This document shows, piece after piece, positions 52,150 to 63,318 of a stretch of 64,000 bases of DNA (position 1 is the stretch's first letter; every line of letters starts with the position of its first letter). Made by a program: the position numbers and the translations under genes. Origin of the DNA: Neonectria sp. B-13 (Eukaryota > Ascomycota > Sordariomycetes > Hypocreales > Nectriaceae). The notes beneath the pieces were generated by a model that searched no databases, was not told the DNA's origin, and was given only the letters and a program-made list of their open reading frames with translations. Where the stretch lies: NCBI GenBank assembly GCA_002682825.1, contig NOKP01000002.1, positions 4,942,309 through 5,006,308 of the forward strand, read 5' to 3'.

Positions 52150-54300
52150 TTAGTGTCGGTGAGGTGAAAACAAACCCGATGGGTCGTGTTGGCTGTATCT
52201 ATCGATGGTAAAGGCAGACTCACCCTCTTTTGGTGAGTCCAGAAAGAAGAGCAGAAAGGCGAAGCCACTTGACAGACAGCACTGATGGTGGAGGATAAAT
52301 GAGCGAGGCCGGCGCAAACATTGTTCCATGAAGTTCTCGATCTCTGCATAGAGCATAATGTCGACCACGAGAAAGGCACTCTTGAGCGGGTCTTGGGAGG
52401 CGACTGATACGGAGAAAAGAGCAGTGACATGGGCTATGACAGCAAACGCCGGCTCCTCTGAGAGCTATAGCAAAGAGAGCCTGGGCGTCAACTGTTTGAA
52501 ACGCTTTAAGACCAACGCCAGCCACAAACCACGTTTCCTCACACATTATAGTAACCCAACCTGGGTTGTCACCGCTGTCGACACGAAGTGTCGATAGTTG
52601 ACTCCTCAGAGACCCTGGCAGTGTCAAGCTTTTATTCGCTGTGATGAACGGGAACTCGGCAACTTGCGAGACAGCAGGCAATGCCAGTCGGGAGTTGTAT
52701 CCGAAGTCGCCAGTGAGGCCATTCAATTCGACACTGGCGATAGAGAAGATAGGCCCTTTCAGCACACCAAAGACATAACAGGATTGGAAGCGATCCTGGC
52801 TTTGGTTTTCGGAATACATGCCACCCGTAATGGCCGACCAAGCCGCAATGGAGACAGCAGTTGTCCCCATGAACCCGGCCTCCTCTGGCTCTTTGAATCT
52901 CAAATTAAAACCCGCTAGTCGTGTACGAGACTTCGCAACAATGCAGCCATACCTTCAACATTGATGCTGAACGGACCTCTTCGTAATAGGTGCAACTGTA
53001 TATCCCGTCTTGCCAGACTCAGCAGCATGGTCTACCATAAGTGTAAACTGACTAGCTTGCAAGGTTGCAATTTGAAAGTGAAACCCCTTGAGAAGCTTCT
53101 CCAAGCCGGTGTTGCTCTCGCGACTGAGCAGAGGCGCCTCTTCAAGGATAGAGCCATCGAATATTCCGATTTTGTCAGCAGTCACATCTCGACTTGCCCA
53201 CACAATGCCTAGCTGGTTAAATGGCCACTGGACGATGCTAATGATAGGTATTCGTGGAACGTTAGGAAACTTGATGAAGACGATACGAAGGAGTCGCGCG
53301 GGGTCATTGTCTTCAGTTGCAGCATCTAGGTTTCTACCTGCTCTGGCTAGCGTCTGTTGTCTTGGCAGCCTTATACAACGGATTTGACCAAATGTGATAT
53401 TCAATTCACCAACCTCGATGTTCAGCGAGAACACAATGTGATTCGACTTCTTGGTGCAGATGAGCTTGGTCCTGAGCTTCACAAGGGGAACTTCTAGATT
53501 CTGCATAGGCCTGGTAATTCATACCCGTCCTTCTCGAGGCCACGCACATATTTACGACGCGGAATGCGCCCATTTTCTGGTAGGGGACAGCTGGGCGGCG
53601 AATGCCCAGTTTTCTCTGTTCTGTGAGTACGCGAGGTCAAGCTCCACACCACTTCCAGACTCCAACGAGCCCAAGAGACAAGGATACTCGTTCAGGGTGT
53701 AGCGCAGAGACAATGACTGTATTCCTAGCAGAAGCAGCAACAGCAAAAATTGTATCACTGAATAGCAATCGTGAATAGAACTGATGTGTGGTCAAAGCCA
53801 CGGCCTACAGCGAACCGAGCTGGTGACCAGACTCGGGAGACTGGGGTGTGTGTGAATGTGATCGGGCAATCACAGCAATTTCTTGAGACGAATTACGTAT
53901 GTTGGACTGGGTAATATCTGAATCAACATGGTAGTCTCTTCGTTAAAAGGGTTAGAATAACTGGCGAGACATTTCCCAAGAACCGACGGCGCCACAACTC
54001 ACCACCATTGCTCTAGTGTAAGGACACAATAGTCTTTTTATGTTCTCAGCTGTCGACTCCCCCTCCAGGACAGTGTAAGTTGTTTCTGCTTTCTTCGTCA
54101 TGATAGCTTGAGCCCAATCCAATAGGTCTGCAAAGGCGTTCAAGCTCTCTGTGATTTTGAAGACTATCTCGAGGCCATAATCGGTGAAGTAAATGGCTAA
54201 TTTGCCTTGAATATTTGGTGTGTGGTGATTCAGAGTTGTCGCTTGAGCAAATAATATGCTGACTTGCTGCCCGCGTTGGAGGTTTGAATTCCTGTTTATC
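52150..54300 (-). pseudogene. Frameshifted relic of a multi-exon gene (possibly DUF6603-type)
   Basis: Four minus-strand blocks read as one decaying protein: 54297-54000 (GKLAIYFTDYGLEIVFK), about 53720-53565 (SLSLRYTLNEYPC to NWAFAAQLSP), 53506-52955 and about 52915-52150. Good introns link some blocks (GTGAGT after TRAMV; GTAAAT...CCAG after HSAS). But the last block changes frame within codons near 52460: LKAFQTVDAQALFAIAL continues as AFAVIAHVTALFSVS only after a 1-nt shift, with no room for an intron. Further shifts occur near 54285. The end (GFAFLLFFLDSP, then FTIDRYSQHDP) recalls the GG-Y-H-P region I associate with fungal DUF6603 proteins; this family call is weak. A sequencing error could explain one shift but hardly all. 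Confidence 0.6.
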
Positions 54301-56781
54301 TGGCTCTGACGTGCATCCCCACAGAGTCAAAGGCAGCTCCCAGAGTATCCTGGGGATTCCTCAAGTACCTGGTGATTGCACAGCTGGAAGCTCGCGGTGG
54401 GAAGTCTGTAACAAAAGACCTCAGAGAGTTTGCCACAGCCTGGCGACTTTGTGCCGCCTCCATTGGCGTTGTGTGTAATCCTAGTCATTACTAACACGCG
54501 GCAGTTTGGTACGATTTTGCCTAAAATATGTCGAGGTTTAACGCGTCTTGTCTTCTATGAGGCACCACATTCGTTTTTCCCAAGGAAGACGAATCCGCAG
54601 GGCCACATAACACACCCTCGAGGACGGCGCAGTAACTCGAGCGAAGGTGCTGTCATCCTGGTCAAGTGGGACGTTGGAAAGGGCGGAACGCGTGTTGTCA
54701 AAACCTCTATACTCTCACCCGAGCCAACAAAAGGCCCTGCCCAAGGAACGCACACAATTCGCTGCGTTCATCCTGGCTAGGCCCAGAGGCGGCACCAATT
54801 GTGTTTACACGTGTAGCCTCTGGCATAAAGTTGATAAACTCGTACTCCTACTTGAAAGATGTCTATTTTGGACGTCGAGTAACCTAGTTAATTTACCCTG
54901 CAAGAAAGGACGTCGTCATAGATCCAAAGACACGGATGCTTATTCGGACTTTCGGGGAAAAGCCGTTGACTGCAGCGTCGGGGACCTCTGGGAAGATGTT
55001 GGGCTGGCAGACAGTGTCGATGTTTCCCCGCCCGCCTCTCGCTCGACAAGCGCAAATAGTAGCTGTGTGGGACTATGTTCACCGTAACAACGACGATGCC
55101 TACTCACCGCGGGTGAATTCCAGTGGGGGCTCCATTACGACTTGTTTACACTGCGAATGGGACGGTTGGGACAAGGATCAAGAGGTCCAGGGCCAGCATC
55201 AGAGCCCACTGAAACAGGCATTGCCTGCCGCGATACTGGCGCAGCTCCTGGCACGCGCACTTGAGGCTCAGGCACAACAGCAGGGCGGGCTCTAGGTTGC
55301 TACGTCTTCCTTTAATGATCCTGGCTGGCAGGCAGACAGAGTGGCCCATGAGCGTGACACCGGGGCTTGTTCCAAGCATTGCCAGGTCAGATCCGCATAG
55401 TGGAACTCGTATCAGCGATGTTTACTTCAGGGGTGGGCCTGACGAATCGACGTCTTTTGTGTTGGAAATGAGCCGGATAACTGGGACATCTTAATGTTCA
55501 AAACCGTCACCGTTGGTTTCTCTAGTCGTCGCGCGGGGATTCNAAGGATGACTGTCGAATTAACCATGGGGCCTATTTAAAGATTCTTCTCGTGATGCCA
55601 GGACTCTGTAGAACATAGGATGATCATCCCTAACTCGGCGGCCCGGGTTTAAAAACTCTCTTCATAGTATACTTACTATCTAGTGCCTCTGATATATTAA
55701 CTGCTGCGTTAGGAACATTAGATACTACCCTGGGGATGCTGACTACCACCTCATGGCTACCACTTGCAACCTGCATTCGAGATATCAACCACGTGTCCAA
55801 CTTGGAATACCAATTGCGACCTTGGGGATCGACAACCACCTTTGCCGACTACTACCTGAAGGGTTGCAACTCCAGAGCCAAGATCTAGATCGGATAACAC
55901 GGCCAAAGGATCAGCAGTCCGCAAGTCACTCTCACTAGGTACGGACTCTCCGCCTACAAACTGGCCGAAGACTGAGCACGTCTTTTGGGCTCGTCACGTC
56001 TTTGTCGGTGAGCCGGTTTCCAGACTAGACCAGACCGCGGTCCACTTTCGTGTTTCGTCGCTGCTACGTGCGTACAGCGGTAAACTTTGTCTATCGCTTG
56101 GCAGAGAGGACATCCTCCTCCCAACCATTAAAAGAGCGGACTAAGGATCAAATACGACCAAAGTCGCAAGCGCACCTATCCGAAAGTGCATCCATAGAAG
56201 CGCATGCTCATGGATGGCCATGTTCCCAAAATGGCAATGCGGGGGACGACTAACTTAAGTTATCCTGAACGAGAAGCAAACCTTTTTCTGCGGTTTCTCT
56301 CGCCGCACCAATGGAACCGAGGCGCGAAATGCTACGGGAGCGGCGGCCCCTAAAGCCCCGTCAACGACCATAGTATGATTCGTGGTGTAAATTCCGCATG
56401 AAGCTGATGGGGGCCGGCCCCTTGTTGCTTTAATTGTTTTTCTTGACTGGTGGAAAATCCCTGTTCGAAACTAAGAACACGCCAGGGAACGGAACAAACG
56501 CCCAACTGGGTCGAGCGGAACCATCTTCGCGACAACTTCCTTCATTCCGGAAAATCACAGTTGCCTACTCCGGTTTGACATCGGGTTACATTCGCTACTG
56601 TATAGAGGCTGGTGACTACATAGTATGTATTGGCTTGTAAAGGCGGTTATAGTGTCCTCGTATGTGTATATAACTCCAGCTGTTCGCGTCCTGTGAGTTG
56701 ATGTAGCTTTGTCTGTGGTCGAGAATCTGTTCAATAAACCTCCTCTTAAAGTAAATACATTCTCTGTCTTGTTCTCCAGCC
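54301..56781. other. Gene-poor interval before CE12, with one ambiguous base
   Basis: 2.5 kb. The left part may continue the relic gene, since short minus-strand frames near 54300-54480 and 54555-54755 look protein-like. An N is at 55543. A minus-strand frame at 55630-55839 has no known domain. The right end is the CE12 promoter. No intact gene supported. Confidence 0.5.
56667..56673 (+). promoter_or_regulatory. TATA box of the CE12 gene
   Basis: TATATAA lies about 110 bp before the start codon, with a pyrimidine-rich start region (TCTCTGTCTTGTTCTCC) following near 56761. This fits an inducible secreted-enzyme gene. Confidence 0.6.
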
Positions 56782-57555
56782 ATGAAGTTCACTCAGTCAT
56801 TCGCGGCCTTGGTGTTCGGTGCCCTCCACGTTGCGGCCGCGCCAACCGTCTACTTCTGCGGCGACAGCACCATGGCCGCCAAAGGCGCCAACGACGGCGA
56901 CACGGACGGCTGGGGCAACTACATCGGCACCTACCTAACGGCGACGGCGGTAAACAAGGCCATTGGCGGCCGCTCGGCCCGTTCCTACTGGAACGAGGGC
57001 CGGTTCCAGGCCGTGGCGGATCTCGTCACTTCCGGAGACATCGTCGTCATCGAGTTCGGCCACAACGACGGCGGCTCGCCCGAGTCCAACGACAACCTCC
57101 GGTCCGACTGCCCCGGCACGGGGACGCAGACGTGCATCTCGGACAAGACGGGAGAGACGGTCTACACCTTCGTCTTCTACGTCATCCAGGCGGCCAAGCT
57201 GATGACGGCCAAGGGCGCCACCGTGATCCTCAGCTCGCAGACGCCCAACAACCAGTGGGAGACGGGCACTTTCAGCCCCGCGGCGAGCCGCTTCGTGGGC
57301 TACCAGAAGACGGCCGTGGCCTCCATCGGCAGCTCGAGCGTCACCTTCGTCGACCACTTCCAGGCCGTCACCAACATGTACCGCAAGCTGGGCAACTCGG
57401 CCGTCAACGCCCTGTACCCCAACGACCACACCCACACCAGCCCCAACGGCGCCAAGCTCAGCGCCCAGGCTTTCGCCCAGGCCATCTACCAGAAGATGAA
57501 CGGCACTACCAGCCTGCAGTCTTACATCAAGACCCCTATCACGACTGTGTACTAA
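56782..57555 (+). CDS. Secreted rhamnogalacturonan acetylesterase (CE12, SGNH fold)
   Basis: Removes acetyl groups from the rhamnogalacturonan-I backbone of pectin. Intronless, 257 aa, with a signal peptide of about 20 residues (cleavage near VAAA-PTV). The SGNH blocks are clear: block I with nucleophile Ser29 in FCGDSTMA, block II Gly in GGRSARSY, block III Asn in EFGHNDGG, and block V with Asp and His in YPNDHTHTS. Two Cys pairs in the middle (RSDCPGTGTQTC) fit a disulfide. Length fits the family. Third-position GC is very high compared with the AT-rich flanks, and the gene sits alone in a gene-poor region. The enzyme suggests a plant-associated or plant-debris lifestyle; that is inference. 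Confidence 0.94.
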   Translation: MKFTQSFAALVFGALHVAAAPTVYFCGDSTMAAKGANDGDTDGWGNYIGTYLTATAVNKAIGGRSARSYWNEGRFQAVADLVTSGDIVVIEFGHNDGGSPESNDNLRSDCPGTGTQTCISDKTGETVYTFVFYVIQAAKLMTAKGATVILSSQTPNNQWETGTFSPAASRFVGYQKTAVASIGSSSVTFVDHFQAVTNMYRKLGNSAVNALYPNDHTHTSPNGAKLSAQAFAQAIYQKMNGTTSLQSYIKTPITTVY

Positions 57556-58535
57556 GCTACAACGCTAGGGGACGACGAATGGGGGTAAAATATGTACATA
57601 GTGACTGGACAGCATGGACCTTTCCCGCTGATGTTGTCAGGAAATAGCCGGGAGGATAGGAGTCTCTAGTCGGAACATACTTTCTCAGTAACTTATTTAG
57701 ACATTTAGCTACTAACTGAATATTATTCGTTAATAGTAACAGTTGAACACTAAGCGTTTGGAGATGTGCTGCTGATCGACAAGAAAAGGAGACCGTGTAA
57801 GTGCCTTGCACCAATTCAGAACGCCGATCATGTACGTACTCGCAGCCTCAGAAAATGTCTGACCAATAAACTCTTCTAATTGAGACACAGTGACTTTCCC
57901 CCCCCTGGACCTACCAACAGGGTTCGAAATATCCCAGGCAATGTCAGTTTCAACCAACTCCAGTTGGGAGTGTATCTTCGGTGGTGAATGCCATTGGCTA
58001 TTCTCGCCACGGGAGATCGACCAAGGTGACATGGATTCGACCCCAAGTCGCATTGACTGTTCAAATATTTAGAGCGCAGGTTCACTGTACATTGTTCTAT
58101 TCTAGGCCATTGTTAGTGAACGGATAGGTTGCTCATCCGCGACGAATCCGCGTTGGGTTTGGGGGAGCAGTAATTGACAACTTTGTGAGCCGAATCAAGA
58201 GCTACCAGAGTTCATCGCATTTTCTGAAGTAATGACTCAATGTTCAGTTATAACTCGATGACCACCCACGGTTTGTTCCCCACATCATGGACACTCTCCA
58301 ACACTCAGGTTCCCACGTACACCCCAGCTGTTCATCACCACGACAACAATTCACAGGACGATGAACAAGCTAAGTGCACTTATTTCAGGCTTAACGAACA
58401 TTTTTCCTGGAGCTCAACAAGCCTCCTCGCAAACCAATACGAGAGTTCTGCAACTAAAATCCCCGATCCTTGGCAACATACCTTACCCCTTAAGGCCTGT
58501 AGAAAGCGCTCGACGACAAGAAAGAAAAGAAAAAC
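57556..58535. other. Non-coding interval after CE12
   Basis: About 980 bases. A 107-codon minus-strand frame (57730-58053) begins with ATG but has no recognisable domain and is not counted as a gene. Otherwise nothing seen. Confidence 0.5.
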
Positions 58536-58715
58536 ATGACCATTGCGACACCCACCAGTTCGAGGGACGGCGCCTATGCGCGGGATGCGAGCGTTGGCTT
58601 CATCTTTGGAGGCATGGCTGGATTGGCTGGGTTTGTCATCACGTATACCCTCCTGGGGTTCGTGCTGCATCGTATTGCAGTCTCTCGGATGCTACGACGT
58701 GGTAGGGCAAGGTGA
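58536..58715 (+). CDS. Candidate 59-aa single-pass membrane protein
   Basis: A frame of 59 codons from an ATG in favourable context (AAAAACATGACC) to TGA. The N-terminus is hydrophilic (TPTSSRDGAYARDAS). A Gly-rich hydrophobic segment of about 27 residues (VGFIFGGMAGLAGFV to LLGFVL) follows, and the C-terminus is strongly basic (HRIAVSRMLRRGRAR). This positive-inside layout looks like a real small membrane protein and not random translation. A purine-rich stretch precedes the start. I know no family for it, and expression evidence is lacking, so it may be chance or the last exon of a longer gene. Confidence 0.4.
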   Translation: MTIATPTSSRDGAYARDASVGFIFGGMAGLAGFVITYTLLGFVLHRIAVSRMLRRGRAR

Positions 58716-59113
58716 ACAGGGAGTAAGGGCTTCGTGCTCTACGAATCCGTAGCGCAACATTGTGTGTAGCTAGATGTAGCTATAGTTGTGGTTTACAAGT
58801 TGCAGTGAAAGCTCACACATCAGGAGAGCGTAAGTAGTCAGTAACAGTTCATGATCTGCGCCAAGTACTCGATATCTATCTATTTCTAGGAAGTCTTGAA
58901 AGGTGCAAAGCATGCAAGCGAATCAATATGCCTAGGATCTCAGAAACCAAAATTCATCAAAATAAAAAATACTCCATCGTTATTAACAAGCTCATCGTCT
59001 CGCGTAACAGCCGTTTTTTCTCCTTTTACAAGTCTGTGTCTCGTGCATCATTCTGCTTCGTATTCGCATCCATATTGTCATCATACTTAAGATTCGTAAA
59101 GAGTCTCGATTCT
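58716..59113. other. Aquaporin 3' flank
   Basis: About 400 AT-rich bases up to the aquaporin stop codon. No gene seen. Confidence 0.5.
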
Positions 59114-60729
59114 TTAGCTGCGGATGGACGGGCTGCGGCCCAGGTGGATCTCAGCTCGCTTCTCCGGGTTCTTGGTCGGGTCGTTGGCGTCGTCACCATC
59201 GGCGCCAGGGTTCGCCATCTATCAGATCGATTAGTATTTGCAAGGCCGCGAATTATGTCAGGGCGACTTACCTCGTATTCTAGGGTCTTGATAAATCGGT
59301 AGAACACCACCGCAATGAGGGAGCCAACAAATGGGCCAACCCAGTAGATCCAGTGCTCCGAGTCAAATGTGCCGGTGACAACACACGGCCCAAAGCTTCG
59401 TGCCGGGTTCAGAGAACCTCCAGTGAACTGAACACCAGCCAATTCGGCAATGAACAAGGCCAGGCCAATTCCAACTGGGGCAATAAATGTCGCGCGGTGC
59501 TTCTCCTTCGCAAGCATGAAGATGGCGAAGACCAACTCTGCCGTCAGGATAGCCTCAATGAAGACTCCCTGGACCAGAGATGCGCCGCCTCCCAATGTTG
59601 TCCTGACATTGAAGGTCTCGGGGAATAGGAACAGGACGAGAACAGAAGCGAGCATACCTCCGCACATCTGCGCCACGAACAGGCAAACAGCTCTTGCTAC
59701 AGTGACACCCTTGACTAGAACCATGGCCAGAGTTACGGCGGGGTTAAACAAGCCACCGCTGATGCGGAAGAATATCCAAACATTGACCATGAGGGAGAAC
59801 CCGAAGACGAGAGAGATGTACATCAACACGGCAACATCAAAGCCAGTCGCCTCTCCAGTGGTAGTCTGCTCGGAGCTGGCATTGGACTGGATGTTGGCCA
59901 CCTCAGTGCCCGCAAAGGCGAAGAAGAGGAACATGGTGGTGCCGATCAACTCGCCGAGACTCGCAACGAAGTGATTCTTCACGTCCGAGTTCATCCATTG
60001 CGTCAGAGGGATACGCATCACTTGGGCCTTCTCCTTGCGAGACAGGTTGTTCCAGTCGAGTTGGGACACGGCGAATCCCGTACCCTCGTGATCGGGGTCG
60101 GAAGGCCGATGGCGGATTGGGCTTTCAGACTGAAAACCCATCTCTTCGTCTGTTGCCCGACGCATTCGGGAGGTCTCGTAAGGGTCCTTCATGTAGCGGG
60201 TGTCCTCATTGTACATGTCATCGTCCGAATCATGCATCATCATCATCTGTCGGCGGCTGTTCAGGTAGGCGGGAGGAGGGTGCGGTCCCCTTCGCGTGTA
60301 TCGGTCAGGGCGGTAGTCGTTGCGCCAGTGGCGGTCATAGTCTCGCAGAGTGGGATAATCACGGGATTCTGCACTGTGATCGAAGTCCCAGTCCTCGCGG
60401 AATCGGGGTCTTTGTGACCGAACAGAACCCGAGTGATAAAGGTCTTGATCGTGTGAATACCGGCGGGCGTGGCCTATGCCGGTGGGATGAGCACTAGCAC
60501 GCGAGCCTTCCCGTGGCCGTAGGCCATCATGGCTGGTGCTGGGTTGAATGGGGACATCCGATTCGGATCCCCGTGTTGGGGGCAGTTCAAGTGGTCCAGC
60601 CGGGGATGATCCAGGACGGGCGACCTCTTCGGGAGTTATGTTATCAACTGGAGGACTGAAGGCCGAGAAATTTCCTGCGGGGGTACTGCGCGTAGAGCGG
60701 GTGTGTGTGGGTGTGTGTAAAGAAGACAT
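59114..60729 (-). CDS. Aquaporin (MIP family) with long N-terminal tail
   Basis: Membrane channel for water or small solutes. Exons 59272-60729 and 59114-59218 with a 53-nt intron (GTAAGT...ATAG) give 520 aa; reading through the intron gives a different, wrong C-terminus. The channel part starts near residue 250 and has six hydrophobic segments and two NPA loops: FNPAVT (NPA at 329-331) and LNPARS (441-443). Both NPA motifs are canonical and the Arg after the second NPA is present, which fits an orthodox aquaporin more than a glycerol facilitator. The 250-residue N-tail is disordered, rich in Arg, Asp, Ser, Pro and Tyr, and may be a regulatory or gating domain. The C-tail ends GRSPSIRS. Confidence 0.92.
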
Positions 60730-62621
60730 GGTGAAAGTGATAGTAGGTAGTCACCAAGGAGGAAACTATTCCCGACTAAAGAGAGGAAGAAATATGTACT
60801 GGAAATGCGGCTAACAGGAAGCTCTTGAGCCTTGCTATTTTGGTTGATGCTTCATTAAGGGCACTGGAATGCCTAGATATATATTTCTGAGAACGATATA
60901 AAGGGGAGCCCACCAGCCAGCTGGGCCTTGGTTCTTCCAGTTCATCCTGGCCGATGACATCGTTTCGTTCTTCTTGGTGGGGAGAAAGATTTCGAAGGAA
61001 TTCAGGCGGATCGCTATTGGACACTGAGCGAGCTGAGAAGGTCGCGAGGGAGTCCTGGCGAGCATGAGCATAAGCCCGTGGGGAAGAATTGTTAAAGCTT
61101 CGTCAGAGGTAAAGATGAGGATTGCGTCCATGGGAGGACCTTGCAGGATGGTTATGGAGAACTGCATGCCGACGTGGCCACCAGATGACTTGAGACTGGA
61201 TTATGGGGAATGACGTAGAGAGGCGGGCGTTTGATCTCTGCGATCTGAACGATCTCGGTAGCTTGCGGGTTCATGTCTAGATCGCCTCCAATCATGGTGG
61301 GCCGTGAGGTAGGTGACGCTGGTGAAGCAACCAGGATGATGGCTGTAGATGAGGTTGGCTGCGGCCCACTCTACCAGCCGTCTGAACTGTCTTAGCCAAC
61401 GCCGACCACGAGGCTTCTCCCCGAAAGCCGGGAAAATATCGTTTCACCGTGATGCAGGTCTCAGCAGCTGTACAAAGTTGAAACTTGTTGGTGTCGTTGC
61501 AGGATGAATATTCGAGTGCTATACCAAGCACTGCATAGGCTGCATCGTCGTACAAGGCGCTTGCGCTTGTGATGGGATGATCCCTCCGACAAAGCCGACA
61601 GACAACACATGGGGATTCGGGTGCCACAATCATCACAGGAGACACAAATCGCACTTGCGACCGTGATCAGATGATCCCGCCATCCACAGTCGACCAGGAG
61701 AGATGAAGTGCAATGCGAGGCTGGAGAGGTGAGAGGGCAAGCTGAACAGATTCCCGAGAAAATCATAGACTGGGGTTCCATGTCTTGCCTTGTCGTCAAA
61801 TTTTCCGGGAATCGTGTGGCAAGAGTCTGCATAAGCATCGGCCTTCGACTTTGAAGTTTGAGTTAGACTGTATCGTATCATCCTTCATCATGGGTGGCGG
61901 CAGGGAAGTCTGAGCGGCGCTTTACGCCAGAAAGAAGCATTGACAGCCAGCCACTTGGCCCACAGAAACAGTGGCCCATTGACCACGAATGTCGGCCTTG
62001 TCCGAGGAAGCGGTGGCAGGACGGAGCAGTCCAGTATCCGTACGGGAAAAAAAGTGTGTAGATTGGGAGACAGATGGGAGGCTAAAAGAGAAGGTCGAGG
62101 AGAGGCTGGACTAGGGACAATGACTTCATTGCCTAGCAAGATGAGGATGTGAAAATAGAATGCTTCGGCCGCTTGAACCCAATCTCTGTTGTAAGTGATG
62201 AGATCCCTGAAGCGGAATGTGGGAAATCCCGTAGGTAAAATATAAAAAGTTGGCAGTAATGAAAGTGCCACGATGCTCATGACGATGCTGACAAGGGCAA
62301 CAGTGTTGGAACACGAACTCGGGGACGGTGGAGACTTGGACCACTCTGGAGCTCACGTGACAGCGCGTATTTCCCAAGTGTCCCAACCCACACTGATTTC
62401 GACTACAACGCGTTGACGCCGATGGATTGACGATGACCCGACGGGAGCTGAACTGAATTGAGCCAATGTTTTGAGTGCAAGCGCGGGCAGCGGGCACTGA
62501 ACTGGCAGTCTTTTTGTTTCATCCACCAGCCGCGTGTTCCTGCACTGCCCTGTATTGCCCTGTTATCGCACCTCGCATCCGTGGCAACTCAAGCGGTTAA
62601 GTGGCTCCGGTTCCCAGCAAC
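60730..62621. other. Aquaporin promoter and gene-poor interval
   Basis: 1.9 kb. Cys-rich minus-strand frames near 61460-61840 and 61290-61650 have no signal peptide or domain and are not counted. The last 200 bases are GC-balanced upstream DNA of the next gene. No gene supported. Confidence 0.5.
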
Positions 62622-62901
62622 ATGGACTTTTCCCGTGGCTCACGGCGAGCCCGCCATGTAGCCGCCAATGCGAATGCCAGTGCCAATGCCAATGCGAACG
62701 CGGCCGCTGCGAGCGCTGAGCACAATACCCTATCGCCCCCTGGAACTGCAGCTGCAGTCGCTGTTGGAGGGCTCGGAGCCGCGGTTTCTGCGGCCTTGGT
62801 GACGCCCGATGCCCCTCCCCCTCCTCTTCACCGGACGCCCGACCAGCCCGTTGAGCAGCTGCGTCGCGCGCCGCTCCCGAATCCGTTTCGCCTATATCGC
62901 A
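62622..62901 (+). CDS. Putative alternative first exon of the APC10 gene
   Basis: The frame MDFSRGSRRARH starts at an ATG in good context (CAGCAACATGG). It continues through an Ala/Asn-rich low-complexity stretch and a Pro-rich part to NPFRLYR, then meets a perfect GTAAGT donor at 62902. A matching acceptor exists at 63634: GCTAAC then ATAG, 11 bases apart, with the exact phase needed to enter the downstream APC10 frame at AQPADHP. That would make a 733-nt intron that skips the ATG at 63319. It could instead be a separate short gene. Evidence is splice consensus and phase only. Confidence 0.45.
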
Positions 62902-63318
62902 GTAAGTGTTTCTTGAGTCTCTCATCCTTAACTTGTTCTTTGTCGCCCCTGGTCACTCTACAAACCATATGCGCCGGTTGGGCTGTATAATCAAGTGAAA
63001 CAGTGCCATGTGAGCGAGGTGCCGCATGTGTATGCCTGGTCAACTGCGGCCCAAGTACAGCGCCTCCATTCATCGTCGTCCTCACTTTGAATTCACATTC
63101 TACCAGCTCCCTCATTCTAGAGAAGCTTTGCTTTCTGCCAACTTACTTAACCCTTGTGGCTCTTATTTTCTTTCATTACACACACAGGCACAGGCATCCT
63201 TCGAATCAACTCTTCTTCCACTTTGCTGCATCTTCTTTGTCGTCGATTCCGCCCATTGTCTTTCTTGATACCCAGCATACCCAGCCATCTACCTACATTC
63301 ACACTTCCGGTTCTCACC
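62902..63318. other. Intron or promoter before the 63319 start
   Basis: AT- and pyrimidine-rich stretch with stops in the APC10 frame. It ends in a CT-rich leader and a Kozak-like CTCACCATGG, so it may serve as promoter and leader of the 63319 start, as an intron, or both. Confidence 0.5.

Noticed and set aside
55630..55839. Minus-strand frame of 69 codons in the degraded region
   Set aside because: Could be part of a relic, but no family resemblance and no neighbours in frame.
57730..58053. 107-codon minus-strand frame beginning with ATG
   Set aside because: No recognisable domain or splice partners; kept only as a note in the interval entry.
61292..61838. Cys-rich minus-strand frames, possible small effector-like protein
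   Set aside because: No signal peptide, Cys spacing irregular, frames shift, and no splice model makes one consistent protein.
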